From Diaporthe sp. PMI_573 (lineage: Eukaryota > Ascomycota > Sordariomycetes > Diaporthales > Diaporthaceae), in NCBI GenBank assembly GCA_021399435.1, contig JAJTUP010000022.1, positions 62,001-126,000 of the forward strand: a stretch of 64,000 bases of DNA, read 5' to 3'. A model generated the notes under the pieces. It saw only the letters and a list, made by a program, of their open reading frames with translations, had not been told where the DNA came from and did not search any database. Within the stretch, counting starts at the first letter, position 1. Every line of letters begins with the position of its first letter. This document shows positions 33,156 to 45,461 of the stretch, piece after piece. Both the position numbers and the translations under genes were made by a program.

Positions 33156-34183
33156 CTTGGCGCTTGCTGGACAGTAAATGCCGATATCCTCGAGAGAAAA
33201 AGAACCGTGACAAAGAATTCCAGGTATGATATACTATAATCTGGAGGAATAGTCGTACCAGGCGAGACTGAGATGAACAGAGATAGGCGAAGTCACAAGT
33301 GCCAGATGGGGGATCTGAGGCAATCCGGGGAGCCGGGGTAGCGAGGTGTGGAGAGCCGAGGCTCTTTTGACGACTGGCAGGGATCACGCAGATCAGTCTC
33401 TTGGTGCCGTGCTCTTAATCGTTCTGCCGACGTGCACTTGACGGTAACGGTATCAAATGCGGCGGCGAGGGTGTCTCCCGATATGATCCTCACATTTTAG
33501 CCTGAGAAAAGATGATATGCTGCGAATGGTACGCGCGTATAGCTGCCTTCCAAATTCTCGATGCTGATGAGCGTGCCTTGTGTACATCAAAACGTTATGT
33601 GGTCAGCGCAAGGTAAAGACTGCGCCATGACCAGGGTCAGCACAGGATAACATCGGAATTTGAATCCCGAAAGTGCTCTCGACAAGTTCATTGAACTTGT
33701 GTATGGTATTACAAGTCTTGTGGCTGAATTGTCTGCTGCGAGTATGTGTTATGGGCATTGCAGTTTCGGCTCAGCATTTGCGCCGAAACCTATGTCATGC
33801 AAGTCATTATTCTGGTAATTCCACGCCAACCCTTCCAGTCTATCTGAGTAGATGAGCAGTTGCAAATTTTGTGCGGCCTTTCTTAAGCTCCGTCGTCCTC
33901 TCTACGAGGACTTGGCTTGCACCTCGAACCTTGCGACAACGGTCGGGCGCCCACTGTGGTCTTCCTTTGTGCCCGCGGGGAAAGAAATGCCGCCTGCAAA
34001 TCCTCGAAGCAGTCACCCTCTTTTTGAGCCGGCAATCCCTGACCCATTTGAACAGAGGGTTTTCTGGCTTGACTCCTGTCGCAAAATAGACGAGTAGTCT
34101 AAAAAATCCAGCTTCCTTGACCCGGGCTTGCCAAATTTATTGCTCACTGCCGTGATTGTGATCATAGGAATCAATCTGTCGCT
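33156..34183. other. Intergenic, no gene recognised
   Basis: About 1 kb between the MDR gene promoter and the 3' end of the RPA43-like gene. No conserved frame seen. Confidence 0.5.
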
Positions 34184-35365
34184 TCATATGGATTCGTCCT
34201 TAAGCCTCGTCATGCTGAATTCAGGCAACCTCATGGTGGGGTAAAGAAGCCCACCGGGACTCTGCCTCGCACGCCTCGCCTTCTCAATCGCCTTCTCCTC
34301 GGCAACAGACTCCCTCTCGGCCTCGTCATCAAGCATCGTGCCCTGCAGACTCAAGTACGTGTAGTCGCCCGTGGACCCGCTCGAGAAGTTCTTGATGCGG
34401 AAGTAGATCTTGCCCGTCACCTTCTGGCCATTCCGGTCCAGCCAGTACCCGGAGCTCCGCAGCTGGGGGACCTGCTCGGCCTTCTTTCCATCCTCGCCCT
34501 CGCCAGCCTGCTCCTGCCCCTCGACGAAGGGGTCCTCCTCGGGAGTGACCGGCTCAGGCTCCTCCTCCTCGGGCTGGTCGACCCACGTCCACCCCTTCGG
34601 CAGGCTCCGCCTCGATATGCTCGCGTTGAACTTGTCGAAGCACACGACGCCGATATGGCCCTCGCTTTGCAGGTTGATGACACCCTCCATCCAGGCGCCC
34701 CGCGACGGGATGAACAGGTGCAGGTCGGCCGTCAGCCATGCGAAGGGGGACGCGTAGCACTCGATGGACTCCAGCACCACCGGCGTGTCGTCCGTCGGCG
34801 GGTCCTGAGGGTCCGCCCGCCGGGGCCGCTCCGACAGATTGGCGTTCTTGTAGGCCAACAGCACGCCCTTAAACTTGGGCGAGTACCGGTTCAGCATCGG
34901 GTCGAGGCACTCGCGCGCAGTCTTGGTGAGGGGCTCGTCGAACGCGGCCGGCCAGACGGGGATGCGCTGCGAGAAGGTCTGCGTGAAGAAGGGGTACTGC
35001 TTCGGGTCCGGGACGAAGGCCTCGTGTACCTCATCATTTCGTTCTGCGCGAGCTGCCGTTTTCTCGGGCGTGGCTGTGGATTTGTGGTGTTTGCTCTTCT
35101 TTTCTTTCTTGTCTGAGCTCTTGTGTTTTTTGTGCTTCTTTTCGGGCGAGGCAGCTGGTTCAGCTTCGACGTCTTTGGTCTCGGCGTCTTCTGTCCTTTC
35201 TTTCCTCTTCTTCTCCTTGTGCTTCTTCTTCTCTTTCTTTGGCGTCTCGGTCGCTTTTGGCTCCTCGTCAACGTCCATCTTGTCGCCCTGTTCCTCGTGC
35301 CGATGCTTGCGCTTCGACTTCTTGTGGCGCTTTTCTTCGTGGTCTGAATCCATTTCGGCAGACAT
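34184..35365 (-). CDS. RPA43: RNA polymerase I subunit RPA43-like
   Basis: Single exon, 393 aa from ATG 35365 (MSAEMDSDHEE). Residues 10-110 are a highly charged Lys/Glu/His-rich tract (KKHKEKK-type repeats). The conserved region follows: FFTQTFSQRIPVWPAAF, PMLNRYSPKFKGVLLAY, SPFAWLTADLHLFIPSRGAWMEG, then SEGHIGVVCFDKFNASI and later SSGYWLDRNGQKVTGKIYFR. This is the RPA43 layout, an RNP-like tip domain followed by an OB fold split by an acidic insertion. In yeast RPA43 forms the Pol I stalk with RPA14 and binds Rrn3, so a nucleolar role in rRNA transcription is expected. The N-terminal charged extension is typical of filamentous fungi. Confidence 0.85.
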   Translation of the reverse strand: MSAEMDSDHEEKRHKKSKRKHRHEEQGDKMDVDEEPKATETPKKEKKKHKEKKRKERTEDAETKDVEAEPAASPEKKHKKHKSSDKKEKKSKHHKSTATPEKTAARAERNDEVHEAFVPDPKQYPFFTQTFSQRIPVWPAAFDEPLTKTARECLDPMLNRYSPKFKGVLLAYKNANLSERPRRADPQDPPTDDTPVVLESIECYASPFAWLTADLHLFIPSRGAWMEGVINLQSEGHIGVVCFDKFNASISRRSLPKGWTWVDQPEEEEPEPVTPEEDPFVEGQEQAGEGEDGKKAEQVPQLRSSGYWLDRNGQKVTGKIYFRIKNFSSGSTGDYTYLSLQGTMLDDEAERESVAEEKAIEKARRARQSPGGLLYPTMRLPEFSMTRLKDESI

Positions 35366-36178
35366 AATATTGGAGCCTGGATTTGATCGGTGTGTCGCAA
35401 TTGGAAATGACCCCCAGTTCTGGCACTGGAGATGCACGTTGAACGCATCTCCAAACTTTTTTCTTTTTGCCGGCGATTGAGCTCCTGGGGTTCCAGCCTG
35501 GGCCCCACATTGTCGCACACCGCCCAGCTGTAAGTGGCCTAATTGAAGTCGACCCCTACCCAGGTACCTAGGTATCTAGGTACATGACGCATGTATTGGC
35601 AGTCTATAGCCGGCACCAATTCGACTCCGAACGCTTGAAAATTACGCGATGAGAGAAGCGCGGTACAAAAACAACGAGCTCAATGGTTCAATTACAATCA
35701 GCTAGTCACCAGAATTGGGTCGTCAAAATGTGAGCGTTGCCAAGATTTTGAGCAGCTGAGTTTCAATGCAAGGTGCGAATGGCACACTCGACTTCCATTA
35801 GACGCGCTTCTCAACATATATACTCGGGGAGTGCGGCAAGGAGAACGACTCGATGTTCTATGTTTGGGCTGCCTTCTTGGTACATGTTGCGCCGTGCCAG
35901 TAGTGAATCCGTGTTGAACATCATGGCTTGTGCAGCTTGACAGCCCCTCACATCATCCGTGTCTGAGGCGGCACGGTCTGCAGTCGTGGCCAGTGGCTTT
36001 GTCGCTGGCCAGGCAGGCCATATGTGGTTTGCTCTCATGCACATCCGTCTCTTGATATTGGCGACTTCTAGGTTGGCCGCCAGAGGCAGACAGCTATGCA
36101 GCCTCACCACACACCAGACCTTATTGCCACCGGATTGGTCGTAGTAATAGGATCGTCCAACATCTCTTGATGTTGTCT
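35366..36178. other. Intergenic between RPA43-like and Tma23-like genes
   Basis: Promoter of RPA43-like and 3' region of Tma23-like. A run of ACCTAGGTA-type repeats lies near 35562-35583. No gene seen. Confidence 0.5.
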
Positions 36179-36820
36179 TCAACCGTCCTCGGGTTTCGTG
36201 CGCTTCTCCTTGTCCTGCCTTCGTTTTCGCTTCGCCTCTTTCGTAGCTCGGCGTTCCTCTTTCGTTTCTGATGCTGCGCGCTTCGTCGAACTCTTTTTCG
36301 ATTCCTTTTTGGATTTGCTCTTGGCTGCCTTCTTGGCCAGCTTCTTGGCCGATTTTTCGGCCTTCCTCCTCTTCTTCTCCGCCCTCCTAGCCCTGCGCTC
36401 TTGCTTGGTTTCCGCCCTTACTGGAGGAGCTTCTGCCTCAGGTGTCGCATCCGTCGATTCGCCCTCTGATTTCCACTTCAGCGAGCCCTCCAGCATCCCA
36501 CCGCTAACGAAACATGCGTAGAGGGCATTCGCGCCCTTGTATTTTCCGGCGCCAGCCGTCAGAAGGCTGTCCAGCTTTGTGTTTTTCTTGGTCTGCACGA
36601 TGCTGGTCTTGTTGGAAGTGTCGAGGCTCTTCAATTGCTCGTCGAGCGCATTCAACCACCACTGGTCGCTCGTGACATGGTTCTTTCGGCCGATGCCAAG
36701 TGTGTTGTCTTTGCGCGACGCAAGAATGGGCTTGGCCAGGCCGACCGAGTCGTCGGACTTGTGCAGTGAATGGCCAGAGCCCCGCCAGCCTTGGGATGTG
36801 AGGAGGGCGCGGGCATCCAT
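36179..36820 (-). CDS. TMA23: G-patch protein, Tma23-like
   Basis: Single exon, 213 aa. It opens with a G-patch start, MDARALLTSQGWRGSGHSLH, followed by GLAKPILASRKDNTLGIG and the DQWW block. The second half is a strongly basic Lys/Arg/Ala-rich coiled or disordered tail (RRAEKKRRKAEKSAKK) typical of nucleolar proteins. In yeast Tma23 is a nucleolar protein linked to ribosome biogenesis; a PinX1/Pxr1-like G-patch protein is the alternative. The RPA43-like gene next door is also nucleolar, which may be coincidental. Confidence 0.8.
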   Translation of the reverse strand: MDARALLTSQGWRGSGHSLHKSDDSVGLAKPILASRKDNTLGIGRKNHVTSDQWWLNALDEQLKSLDTSNKTSIVQTKKNTKLDSLLTAGAGKYKGANALYACFVSGGMLEGSLKWKSEGESTDATPEAEAPPVRAETKQERRARRAEKKRRKAEKSAKKLAKKAAKSKSKKESKKSSTKRAASETKEERRATKEAKRKRRQDKEKRTKPEDG

Positions 36821-37988
36821 TTGGGCGGGTGCGAGGAGGGTTTCCTCAGTACAGGGGATCGTACTGAATTTATGTTATTGTTTTGGAACTGTAGATATTG
36901 TCATGTCGACGGCTGGTTGTATGGCAGCGTGCGGAGGGCTGCTTGCGAAGAATTTCAGCGACGCTCCAAGGGACCCTGGGAGTTGGAAAAAGATTGGGTG
37001 GGACCTCGGGACCAGCCACGGCATTACATAAGCGAACGGAACTGCAGTAAGATGCGGTGCCAACATGGGAAAAACCCGACGGTTGACTCCAAACCAGCTC
37101 TTCTCTGTTAGAACAGGCATTTATTTTGTCACTGGGCGCCAACATAGTCCGTCCACGAGCTTGTGTTGTGTATTTCTTGAACCGCCCTGGGACCCAGGGT
37201 TAAGAGACTACGGCTCAGATGACCAGCATCAACAGTCGAAAGTCGGAATCGACCCAAGCTGGTCAATAGACAACCAGAGCAATCTTCAACAATAATATCA
37301 AGGCCCATGATGCCTAATGTTGGACTACCGGCCTGCACAACATTCCGCCTCCGATAGCCAAACCAGTGAGCTGCACCGATCACATAAGCTAAGCCTTGTG
37401 CGATGGCTTACTGTGTAAATGCCGGCCTCGACAAGGACGCCACCGACGATCATATGGATCCTACTGCCTGCTTACCTGGAGAACGACGAATTGTGGGAAT
37501 GCTCACGGGGCACATCTTGAATCGCCGCGGTGCCGGAGGCCAAGGCAAGACCTCTGGCGATCAGTTTATCCTGGCTGCCTGATTTTGCCTCCGGGACTGT
37601 AGTTGGACGGACGGGAGCGGGATCTGGCGGGCTGTACCGGGGTTCGACTCCTTCAGCAGGCGGGTGCCACAAGCAGCGCCAAAACCCCTGATATCTCTGA
37701 TCCTTCCCACCGCAAACTAGCTTTTGCACCGCCCTGAGAGCTGAGCGATGATACATGGCCATGCCACCAGGTGGTTCAGCTGCCTGTACCACCATGCAGC
37801 TATAGTGTGGTAACCTTATTTGCCACTGTCGATGCTCCCTGGCTGGTCCAGACGCAGGATGGCGATCATCTTGTTTTCCCCAGGCATTGCTTACACTTTA
37901 AGACCAGACCTCGTCCCCGTGCTCAGTCGATGTCTTTGACTGTGCGGCTGAGGGCATTCGTGCTACTGCCAATAATGTTCACCGCGGA
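36821..37988. other. Intergenic, no gene recognised
   Basis: About 1.2 kb. A short hairpin CCCTGGG-A-CCCAGGG occurs at 37185-37199. No conserved coding frame is visible. Confidence 0.45.
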
Positions 37989-40067
37989 ATGGAATCCCCA
38001 GAGACAGCTATGGACCGAGACGCCAGGATTGCGGAAAGCGAGGAAGCCTCACTTGCATTGACGGCCGCAAGTGACGATGTCGGACGTCAACACCGGCGGT
38101 ATTCGGCCCTGCAGACACAAGATCACACGGATGAGCCCGCCGACGATCGTGGTCACGTACAGGCTTTCGACAGCCCGGCAGAGCCCCCCTCTTATCACCT
38201 GCTCGATCCGGGTCAAGACAATACCACCAAGAAAGGCCTTGGCGAGTCCACGTACGAGACACTGACGAGGGAAGATGGTACGGGCAGCTATAATCAACAC
38301 CACAATGACGACGGCGGAAGGCAACTACCGCCGAGGACGCTCACGCCACTGACCAACGGCCAGATCGCCCTGCTCGTCCTTGAGCTCCTCGCCGTCCTGG
38401 CAATGACCATTGCTGGCATCAAGGGGCTTGTCATGCTGCCGAATCTAGACCTCTTCTCCGTGCCGCCAATGACCCAGGACTGCGGGGGTTACAGCGTACC
38501 TGCTGTGGAGCGGAGTTTCTACATCAATCTGCAAATCGCCAGAAACCTGTCCTTTACTCGGGCTAAGTTGCTCGACCTAGCGTGGGACACGGTGGTCGGG
38601 CAGGGCGGTCGGTTCCTGCACGCCTGGGTTCTCTATCAGGTCGCGGCATCGCAGCTGTCGTGGATGATGGAGTACTCGTCGGTGCCGTACTACTTCCAGC
38701 TTGACATCCTCTTCTCGACGGCATCCCTCCCGGCTCTGTGGTCCACGCTACGGTTCCTGGGCACGAGGCGACCCGCCCGCGCCGTCTTCTCGGCGGTGTG
38801 GTTCCTCCTCGCCATCCTGTATGTCCTGGCTTTTTCGTCCGTCTGGGGCGCCGCGACGGGGTACCTAAACCCCAGTAAGCCCGCGTACATGATGAGCGAC
38901 AGCTCATATGTCACTGTCGACTCGAAGAGTCTCAGTCTGTGTATGTCGGTCGACACAGAGAGGCTCAATGGAACGGTGCCGGCTGTTGTGCAAGGACCCA
39001 GGCTGGGCGATTGCTTCGACTCTTTTGAGTCTCTCGGTGGCTCTCCAACGTGCAATGTCACAGACGGCTCGGAGGATTGGATGAACATCATCGCTTGTAA
39101 GAGCCGTCTCCCAATGTACCCCTCGCTAGGCCTTGAACTGACAATAGCAGACCTTAAGACCAAAAGGACTATTCAGTCCTTCTATTCCAACGCAAACTAC
39201 ACATCCGTCGTAAACGACACAACAGATTTCAATCTTTGGGGATACAACTATGCATATTCTCGGGGATCTGACATCTTAGGTGCTAGAATGTATTCCGGTC
39301 AACACCGGGAGCAGTATGGCTACACGGGCTACACCACAACGAGCAGCTCGTATTCAGCAGTGCCGGGACTTTACCGCCAGTTCACTGGGTTCCAATTCGC
39401 TGGCGCGGGCCAGGAAGTCACGAATATGGAGATGCCGTGGTTCAACACCACCTTCCAGCTGGACCCGTCGGTGAACGTGAGCAGCTGGGGGGAGCCTTTC
39501 TATTCCCTAGACACGGTACCCTACAACTCGACGCTCTGGTGGAAGGGCTCGGCGATCCCACTCGAAGCACCGTTCTTAAGCCTGCCCGCACGTGAGGACG
39601 ACTGCCGTTGGGTCGGGTTCAGCAGGTTATGTGTCTGCTACCGGGACGCACTGCTCACATCTGACTTTCAAGAGCCTAAGAACCTGATCTGCATCAGCGA
39701 GGAGGGTTACGTATGGGGATTCTCGAGTGTGATCACGCTCATCGGCATTATCCTCGAGGTATGCTGGATCGTAGGTTGCTTTGGGATGTGGATCGACGTC
39801 CACATTAACAGCAACCTGTTCCGGATGAACCGGAGGGGCTCTGGGGTGGTAAGGAACATCCTCGACCTTGGCGGCGCGATACGGACCGACCTGGGCTGTG
39901 ACACGGGAGCCTATAGGAACGGGGCTCTGCTGAAGGAGCTGGAGAAGCTCCCGCCGGTCGGGTATGAGGTTGTTGATGAGGGCCAGCATGGCCGGATTTC
40001 CATAGTTCCGATGCCGAGGGCAAGGAGACGGGGGCCCGGCCTTAAGGCTGGCAAGTTGTACGCATGA
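37989..40067 (+). CDS. Large uncharacterised integral membrane protein
   Basis: Single exon, 692 aa. The first 120 residues are hydrophilic. Hydrophobic segments are seen at about 130-155 (IALLVLELLAVLAMTIAG), 225-250, 270-295 (AVFSAVWFLLAILYVLAF) and 580-605 (VITLIGIILEVCWIVGCFG). Between the third and fourth lies a region of about 280 residues with many N-x-S/T sites and cysteines, probably extracellular. The C-terminal tail is cytosolic and basic. This matches a common group of fungus-specific hypothetical membrane proteins; I know no function. The long uninterrupted frame, good start context and hydrophobic pattern support a real gene. Confidence 0.8.
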   Translation: MESPETAMDRDARIAESEEASLALTAASDDVGRQHRRYSALQTQDHTDEPADDRGHVQAFDSPAEPPSYHLLDPGQDNTTKKGLGESTYETLTREDGTGSYNQHHNDDGGRQLPPRTLTPLTNGQIALLVLELLAVLAMTIAGIKGLVMLPNLDLFSVPPMTQDCGGYSVPAVERSFYINLQIARNLSFTRAKLLDLAWDTVVGQGGRFLHAWVLYQVAASQLSWMMEYSSVPYYFQLDILFSTASLPALWSTLRFLGTRRPARAVFSAVWFLLAILYVLAFSSVWGAATGYLNPSKPAYMMSDSSYVTVDSKSLSLCMSVDTERLNGTVPAVVQGPRLGDCFDSFESLGGSPTCNVTDGSEDWMNIIACKSRLPMYPSLGLELTIADLKTKRTIQSFYSNANYTSVVNDTTDFNLWGYNYAYSRGSDILGARMYSGQHREQYGYTGYTTTSSSYSAVPGLYRQFTGFQFAGAGQEVTNMEMPWFNTTFQLDPSVNVSSWGEPFYSLDTVPYNSTLWWKGSAIPLEAPFLSLPAREDDCRWVGFSRLCVCYRDALLTSDFQEPKNLICISEEGYVWGFSSVITLIGIILEVCWIVGCFGMWIDVHINSNLFRMNRRGSGVVRNILDLGGAIRTDLGCDTGAYRNGALLKELEKLPPVGYEVVDEGQHGRISIVPMPRARRRGPGLKAGKLYA

Positions 40068-42029
40068 GAGAGCTCGGGCGGCCCTCCGAGCCCGTCAGCC
40101 CGACGAATTAAGTAACAAACAAACAGTAAGAAAGCGAGCTTCGCACACGCGCATCGTACCCTTCGCCTTGACCTGAATCGTGCCGTCTTCAGGCTGGGCA
40201 GAGAGAGGCCATTGATGAGTTCCGAAGACGCATGAGGTTTATTCAGCAGTGGCAACCGCAATGCACGCAGGCATGGTCCACTGGGAGCTGGCTGAAGAAT
40301 GGCCTCAATCTCCAGCAAGCCAGCTAGCCAGCGGGCGATGCGAGAGTCCGAAGGCAAGACACACTACAAACTGGCCTCGGCCGGCCGGGGTTTGGGCTGA
40401 GGCCGGCTGAGCGATGACGACCGTCGGTCTCAAACCAGAATGGGGCTGAAGGTCTGTCTGACGGCCAAGCCACACTCCGAGGCTCGCCTTTGTGTCTTTC
40501 CCGAGAGGGAGCTGTTTTGCAACATGTGATGAGCGCCTTGTTGGCTGTTTGATTAAATGACTGCTTGCTTGTTTGCTAGCTGGCGTACCTGTGTAAGCAA
40601 GTACCGGTGGAGGGGATCGTCATTTCTTGGGATTGCTTGCGCGTCGTCGAAGCAATGCCCCCCTAACACTAACTCGCAAACAACCTACCGACCTGTCAGC
40701 AATCACGATCTGGTAGCTAGAGCTTCGGGGTATCCAACAGCCCTGGTGTCAGCTCTGCGAGGCGGGAGAGGCGCCACGGGCTGCATTGGATTGTGCAAGT
40801 ACTGGGCCACATTAGCCCCGTCACCCAGGTTGGATTGGGATTGGGCCTAGCAAGGCGGCTTGCAACCTCGGAAGGGCGGCTGAGTGGGTTGTGTGCTGGA
40901 TAGGGCCTGGGCGGCCCTTGGGGGGGACTGGGAGGTTGGGTGGACAGGCGCACAAGGTGAGCAGAGCGGTGCGGTAATGCAGGGGAGGAGACCACCAAAC
41001 CCGGGCCAGGACCAGGGGATCAGGGACAAGTCGGGCATGACGCCCGCAGCGTCCCGTTGCGGCCGATCCAGGGCGATCTGTGTGGTCCGAATACGGCTAG
41101 GCCTCTGCACGCCAGAGTTTCTGAAACTGCCGAGAAGGTTTCTCGTTCTTGAGAGGCTAGAGAAGGCTGTGATCTCATCGCGCCGCACAACGCATAATGT
41201 TGTTGCTGAACTCTGTCGATTGGGCAGTGGCAGTCGCTGGTTTGAGCTACACCTGACGACCACGGCGATGCTGTTTGCTATATGGATATGGCTATATATG
41301 TGCAGCGGTGCAGCAAGCTATAAGTGGCTGCCGTTGAACCCAACCCGCGCCGAGGTATCACGAGGTGGCAGTCGAGCCACTCCATGTCTTGTCGCCCGTC
41401 CCAAGAAATTGCTGTATTTGGGATCGTGGCCTTGTCAAGCACGCGAAGAGTGCGGCTGGGCCGCAGCGCCGAGCCTTGTTCGCTCATCTCGTCTGATGTT
41501 TGGAATCCTCTCCCGCCGTTCACGCCGTGCCACCGCCTCTGCTCGCTCGGGGCTGTCTAGGACCAAATTGCGTCACACAATTTTTATGCTGTTCTTGTGC
41601 TGTCTTTCCTCCCCTCTTGCTTCTCGTATACTTCGTACCAGCACATACGCCCTATACGCTAGACTACGGCACAACCAGGAAGGCGCAAGTTTGCCTGCAG
41701 TCTCTGATCCGAGGCACCCGCGTCGGCCACAATAGCTGCAGCCCTCGAGACAGCCCAGAACTACGCCTCCTTACTCTTACTCTTTCTTACTCCCAACCGC
41801 ATGCAGGTCAGACATCTGACACCCCATCCTGTCCCATCCTGTCGCATCTCCATCTCGGCCGTACTTTTTTGTTTTTTTTTCTTTTTCTTTTTTAAACCTT
41901 TCCAATTGTCATCACAAGTAATAAGTATGCTGCCATAGGCCCTCGGCCGCTTCGTTCCTCTCAAAGCCTTTCTCTCTCTTCATCCCACATCCAATCTTGA
42001 TCTCATATTGTCTCCACTCATCTTACATC
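40068..42029. promoter_or_regulatory. Long upstream region of phospholipase B gene
   Basis: Nearly 2 kb without a supported gene. A pyrimidine-rich tract (mostly T) lies at about 41866-41893 and CT-rich sequence continues toward the start codon, as is common in promoters and leaders of filamentous fungi. An open frame at 40884-41735 has no recognisable features. Confidence 0.4.
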
Positions 42030-44046
42030 ATGGCACCGACCTCGATGCACCTGGTCGCGTGCCTCGCCTCGGCCACTTCCCTCTCATTAACAGCCGCCAA
42101 CTCCATCCCAATACGTGAGAGGGCCCTTCTCGATATCGCCAGGGCCCTTCCCAATGCTGTCAGTGGTGGATATGCCCCTGCCATCGTCGACTGTCCCTCA
42201 TCGCGCCCTACCATCCGCAGTGCTGCCACTCTCAGCCAGGATGAGACTGACTGGCTCACCAAGCGGCGTGCAGCCACTGTCCAGCCCATGGCTGACTTCA
42301 TCGGCCGGGTTGGAATCCGTGGCTTTGATGGCTCCGAATACATCAACAACCTCAGGGACAACGTCTCGGCCCTGCCCAACATCGGCATCGCCATGAGCGG
42401 AGGAGGCTACCGGGCTTTGATGAATGGGGCAGGTTTTATTGCCGCTGCAGACGACAGGACGCCCGGCTCCACCGACGCGGGAGGTATCGGTGGTCTGTTG
42501 CAGGCGACGACTTATGTGGCGGGGCTTTCTGGCGCCGGGTGGTTGATTGGTTCTCTCTACAGCAACAATTTCTCAACCGTGGTGGATCTGAGGGAAGGAA
42601 GCTCTGGGTCTGCCGTCTGGGACTTCGAGAACAGCATCTTCGAGGGCCCAAAGGAGGGCATTGCCGTCATCAGCACCGTCAGCTACTGGAACGACGTCCG
42701 TGACGCCGTCACCAGCAAGGCTGACGCTGGCTTCCAGACCTCGGTCACCGACTACTGGGGCCGGGCTCTGTCCTACCAGCTCATCAACGACACAGACGGC
42801 GGCGCGGCGTACACCTGGAGCTCTTTCGCCCAGGATGAGCAGCTGACCAGCGGTTCCATACCTATGCCCATGATAGTTGCCGACGGGCGGGATCCCGGAG
42901 TTGCCATCGTCAGCTTGAATGCGACCAATTACGAGATCAACCCTTGGGAGATGGGATCTTTCGACCCGACAGTCTATGGCTTCGCACCCACGCAGTATCT
43001 GGCATCTAACTTCTCAGCTGGACAGATCCCAAGCGGTGGTAGTTGTGTGCAAGGCTTTGACAATGCCGGCTACATGATGGGGACCAGCTCTTCTCTGTTC
43101 AACACCTTCTTGACCACCAACATCTCCGAGTACGCAGGTGTACCACAGTTCGTAGCAGACGCCTTCACATCCCTACTGGCGCCAGTTGGGTAAGACACAA
43201 TTCCATTTTCATATGTTGGCCGTCTTAGCTAAATACAATTACAGCGACGATAATAATGATATTGCACAATGGCAGCCGAACCCCTTTTTGGGCTGGAACA
43301 ACGCCACCAACCCCAACGCCGATCAGACGGAGCTCGGCCTCGTCGACGGCGGTGAGGATCTGCAGAATATCCCCATCAGTCCTCTCCTCCAGCCTATTCG
43401 AGCAGTCGACGTCATCTTCGCCATAGACAGCAGCGCAGACACGCCCTTCAACTGGCCGAACGCGACCGCCCTGCGCGCAACCTACGAGCGCAGCTTGAGC
43501 CCCATAGCCAACGGCACCCTGTTCCCCCCCGTCCCGGACGCCAACACCTTTATCAACCTAGGGCTCAACAACCGCCCGACCTTCTTCGGCTGCGACGCCT
43601 CCAACTTCACCCTGTCCGAGGGCCAATCCGTGCCCCCGCTGATCGTCTACGTCCCCAACGCCCCCTACACGGCCAACTCCAACGTCTCGACCTTCGACCC
43701 GAGCTACACGCGCCAGGAGAAGTTCGACATCATCACCAACGGGCTCAACGCCGCCTCCCAGAGCAACAGCACCATCGACGGCGAGTGGTCCGCCTGCGTC
43801 GCCTGCGCTGTCCTGAAGCGCAGCCTCGACCGCACGGGCACCGCCATCCCCTCCACCTGCGACAACTGCTTCGGCCGCTACTGCTGGAACGGCACCCTCG
43901 CCACCGGCGAGCCCGCGTCGTATGAGCCGGGCTTCGCGAGCGGCAATGCCACCGCCGGCTCCGAGAACGCCGGGCCACGGGCTGGGCCTGCTACCTCGTG
44001 GGTCCTTGCGGCTGGTGTCGTCGCTGGTGCCTTGCTGCTGGTGTAG
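42030..44046 (+). CDS. PLB1: Lysophospholipase / phospholipase B, GPI-anchored
   Basis: Two exons, 42030-43189 and 43245-44046, give 653 aa. ATG 42030 starts a signal peptide ([20 protein letters not shown]). The catalytic block has [17 protein letters not shown] (nucleophile Ser in SGGG) and [11 protein letters not shown]; the Asp of the dyad is in [14 protein letters not shown]. These are the hallmarks of the fungal PLA2/PLB family, which removes acyl chains from phospholipids and lysophospholipids. Many N-glycosylation sites and a cysteine-rich C-terminal region precede a hydrophobic tail ([15 protein letters not shown]), predicting a GPI anchor and cell-wall or surface location. All catalytic motifs are intact. 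The symbol names the family, not a proven orthologue. Confidence 0.94.
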
Positions 44047-45461
44047 ACGCGATCATGCGTGCATCGAATTTGGGGCGCTACCCCTTTGGCCCGTTCATCA
44101 ATTTTGCACCTCTTCAACACCGTACCGATACCATCTTTTCGTGGAGCAAATTCGCGGAATACCGAGGCTCCGTTCGTCTTCGGACTTAAATTGGAACGAA
44201 GAAATGACTGCCTCTTCAGAGGAGCGAAAGACAAACAAGCCCTGACAATGACGACGCTCAGGCAGCCCGTCAGACTGGCACAATGATCTAATCAAGGATA
44301 TTATCAAGGAGCAAGATTTCCTTAGCAGCATTGGAACATGGTCGGAGTTTTTTCCCCGTCATAACGCGTCCCACATGATAAACGACATGTTTTCTCAAAT
44401 GACCTTGCCATGAGAGCTTGGGTGAATGCCTTTTATGGATGTTTGCAAGGCGTTATGGGGGAAAGGGTCTTGAAATCTGACGGGTTAACATCATATTCCA
44501 ACGGGTGTTGGAAAGGTGTACTAGTTAATGTTTATGCAAACACGCATTGATTTTCGAATGCCATATCTACGTGAAGCTAAGCACGAATGATGATCGCACG
44601 CCCACCGTTGCAAGCATGTAGGCTCCATTCAGCACAATAAGGCGCTTTCCTCCACGAAAGGGAAAGGATCGAGCACTAGGTAGATCTTACAATAGTTGGA
44701 CGCATAAAATTCCGCCCATGCTTCGTGCCTCTGCCTTCCAACCCACGTTTTGGATGTATCTGATATGTCCCATACATAGCTGGATCACCAGCCCAAGAAA
44801 ACATATCAGAGAATTCCTGCGCAAGATGGCGGTTGGCAACAGAGCGTAAGCGAAGAAAACAATGCTATTCCTCGAACTCTCATCAGGAAACTTCTCAAAT
44901 GTCTCCTCCAAACGAGCGAGCGAGTAAAACCTCTCCGACCGAATAAAAGCCCCTCCCTCTCGATGGTAATTCTTATACTCCGAGGATGATATATCCCACC
45001 CCACCCTGTTCCCAATGACAAATGGTATACAATCGAGGTACCATACTCCGTACGACCCTAAGTCTTGGCATCCTGATACTCCTTGCTCCCACGCTTTGCC
45101 TCTGGTGCTTTCCCATCCTGGTGGCTAGGCCCCTCCGCGTGTTCGTTAGACCCAACGACCACAACAGCATCCATATAAAATCAACCTTGTATAATAAAGC
45201 CAATCCAAGAAAACAATCCGCGTATACTGACCAAGCCAAGTGTAAAAATGACTGTAAACAACCCGGGAATTTCCGGTACCCCTTCCCTCTCACACAAGAT
45301 CCCAGAAAGACCTCCGTCTCGGGCTTCCCAGAACACAGCCTAGATGCCCCAGCAACCTAGCACAAACAGAGGTCAGGGCCGGGGCAAAATTGTCCGTCGA
45401 GATGAGTAAATTGGCAAAAGGCCAAGGTGCCTCGCCCCAACAAGATTCACCCAGCGACCAT
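44047..45461. other. Intergenic, convergent 3' ends
   Basis: About 1.4 kb between the ends of phospholipase B and the pseudocaspase-like gene. Moderately AT-rich, no conserved frame seen. Confidence 0.45.

Noticed and set aside
34891..35520. Arg/Ser/Thr-rich frame overlapping RPA43
   Set aside because: Shadow of the Lys-rich N-terminal tract of the RPA43-like protein.
37185..37199. Hairpin CCCTGGG-A-CCCAGGG
   Set aside because: Short isolated hairpin with no T-run or adjacent gene end; not enough to call a terminator or site.
37560..37660. Possible tRNA T-arm (GGGTTCGACTCC)
   Set aside because: The flanking bases do not form an acceptor stem, D-arm or anticodon arm.
40884..41735. Open frame of 283 codons upstream of phospholipase B
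   Set aside because: No start context, no domain, and composition like random GC-rich DNA; it overlaps the presumed promoter.
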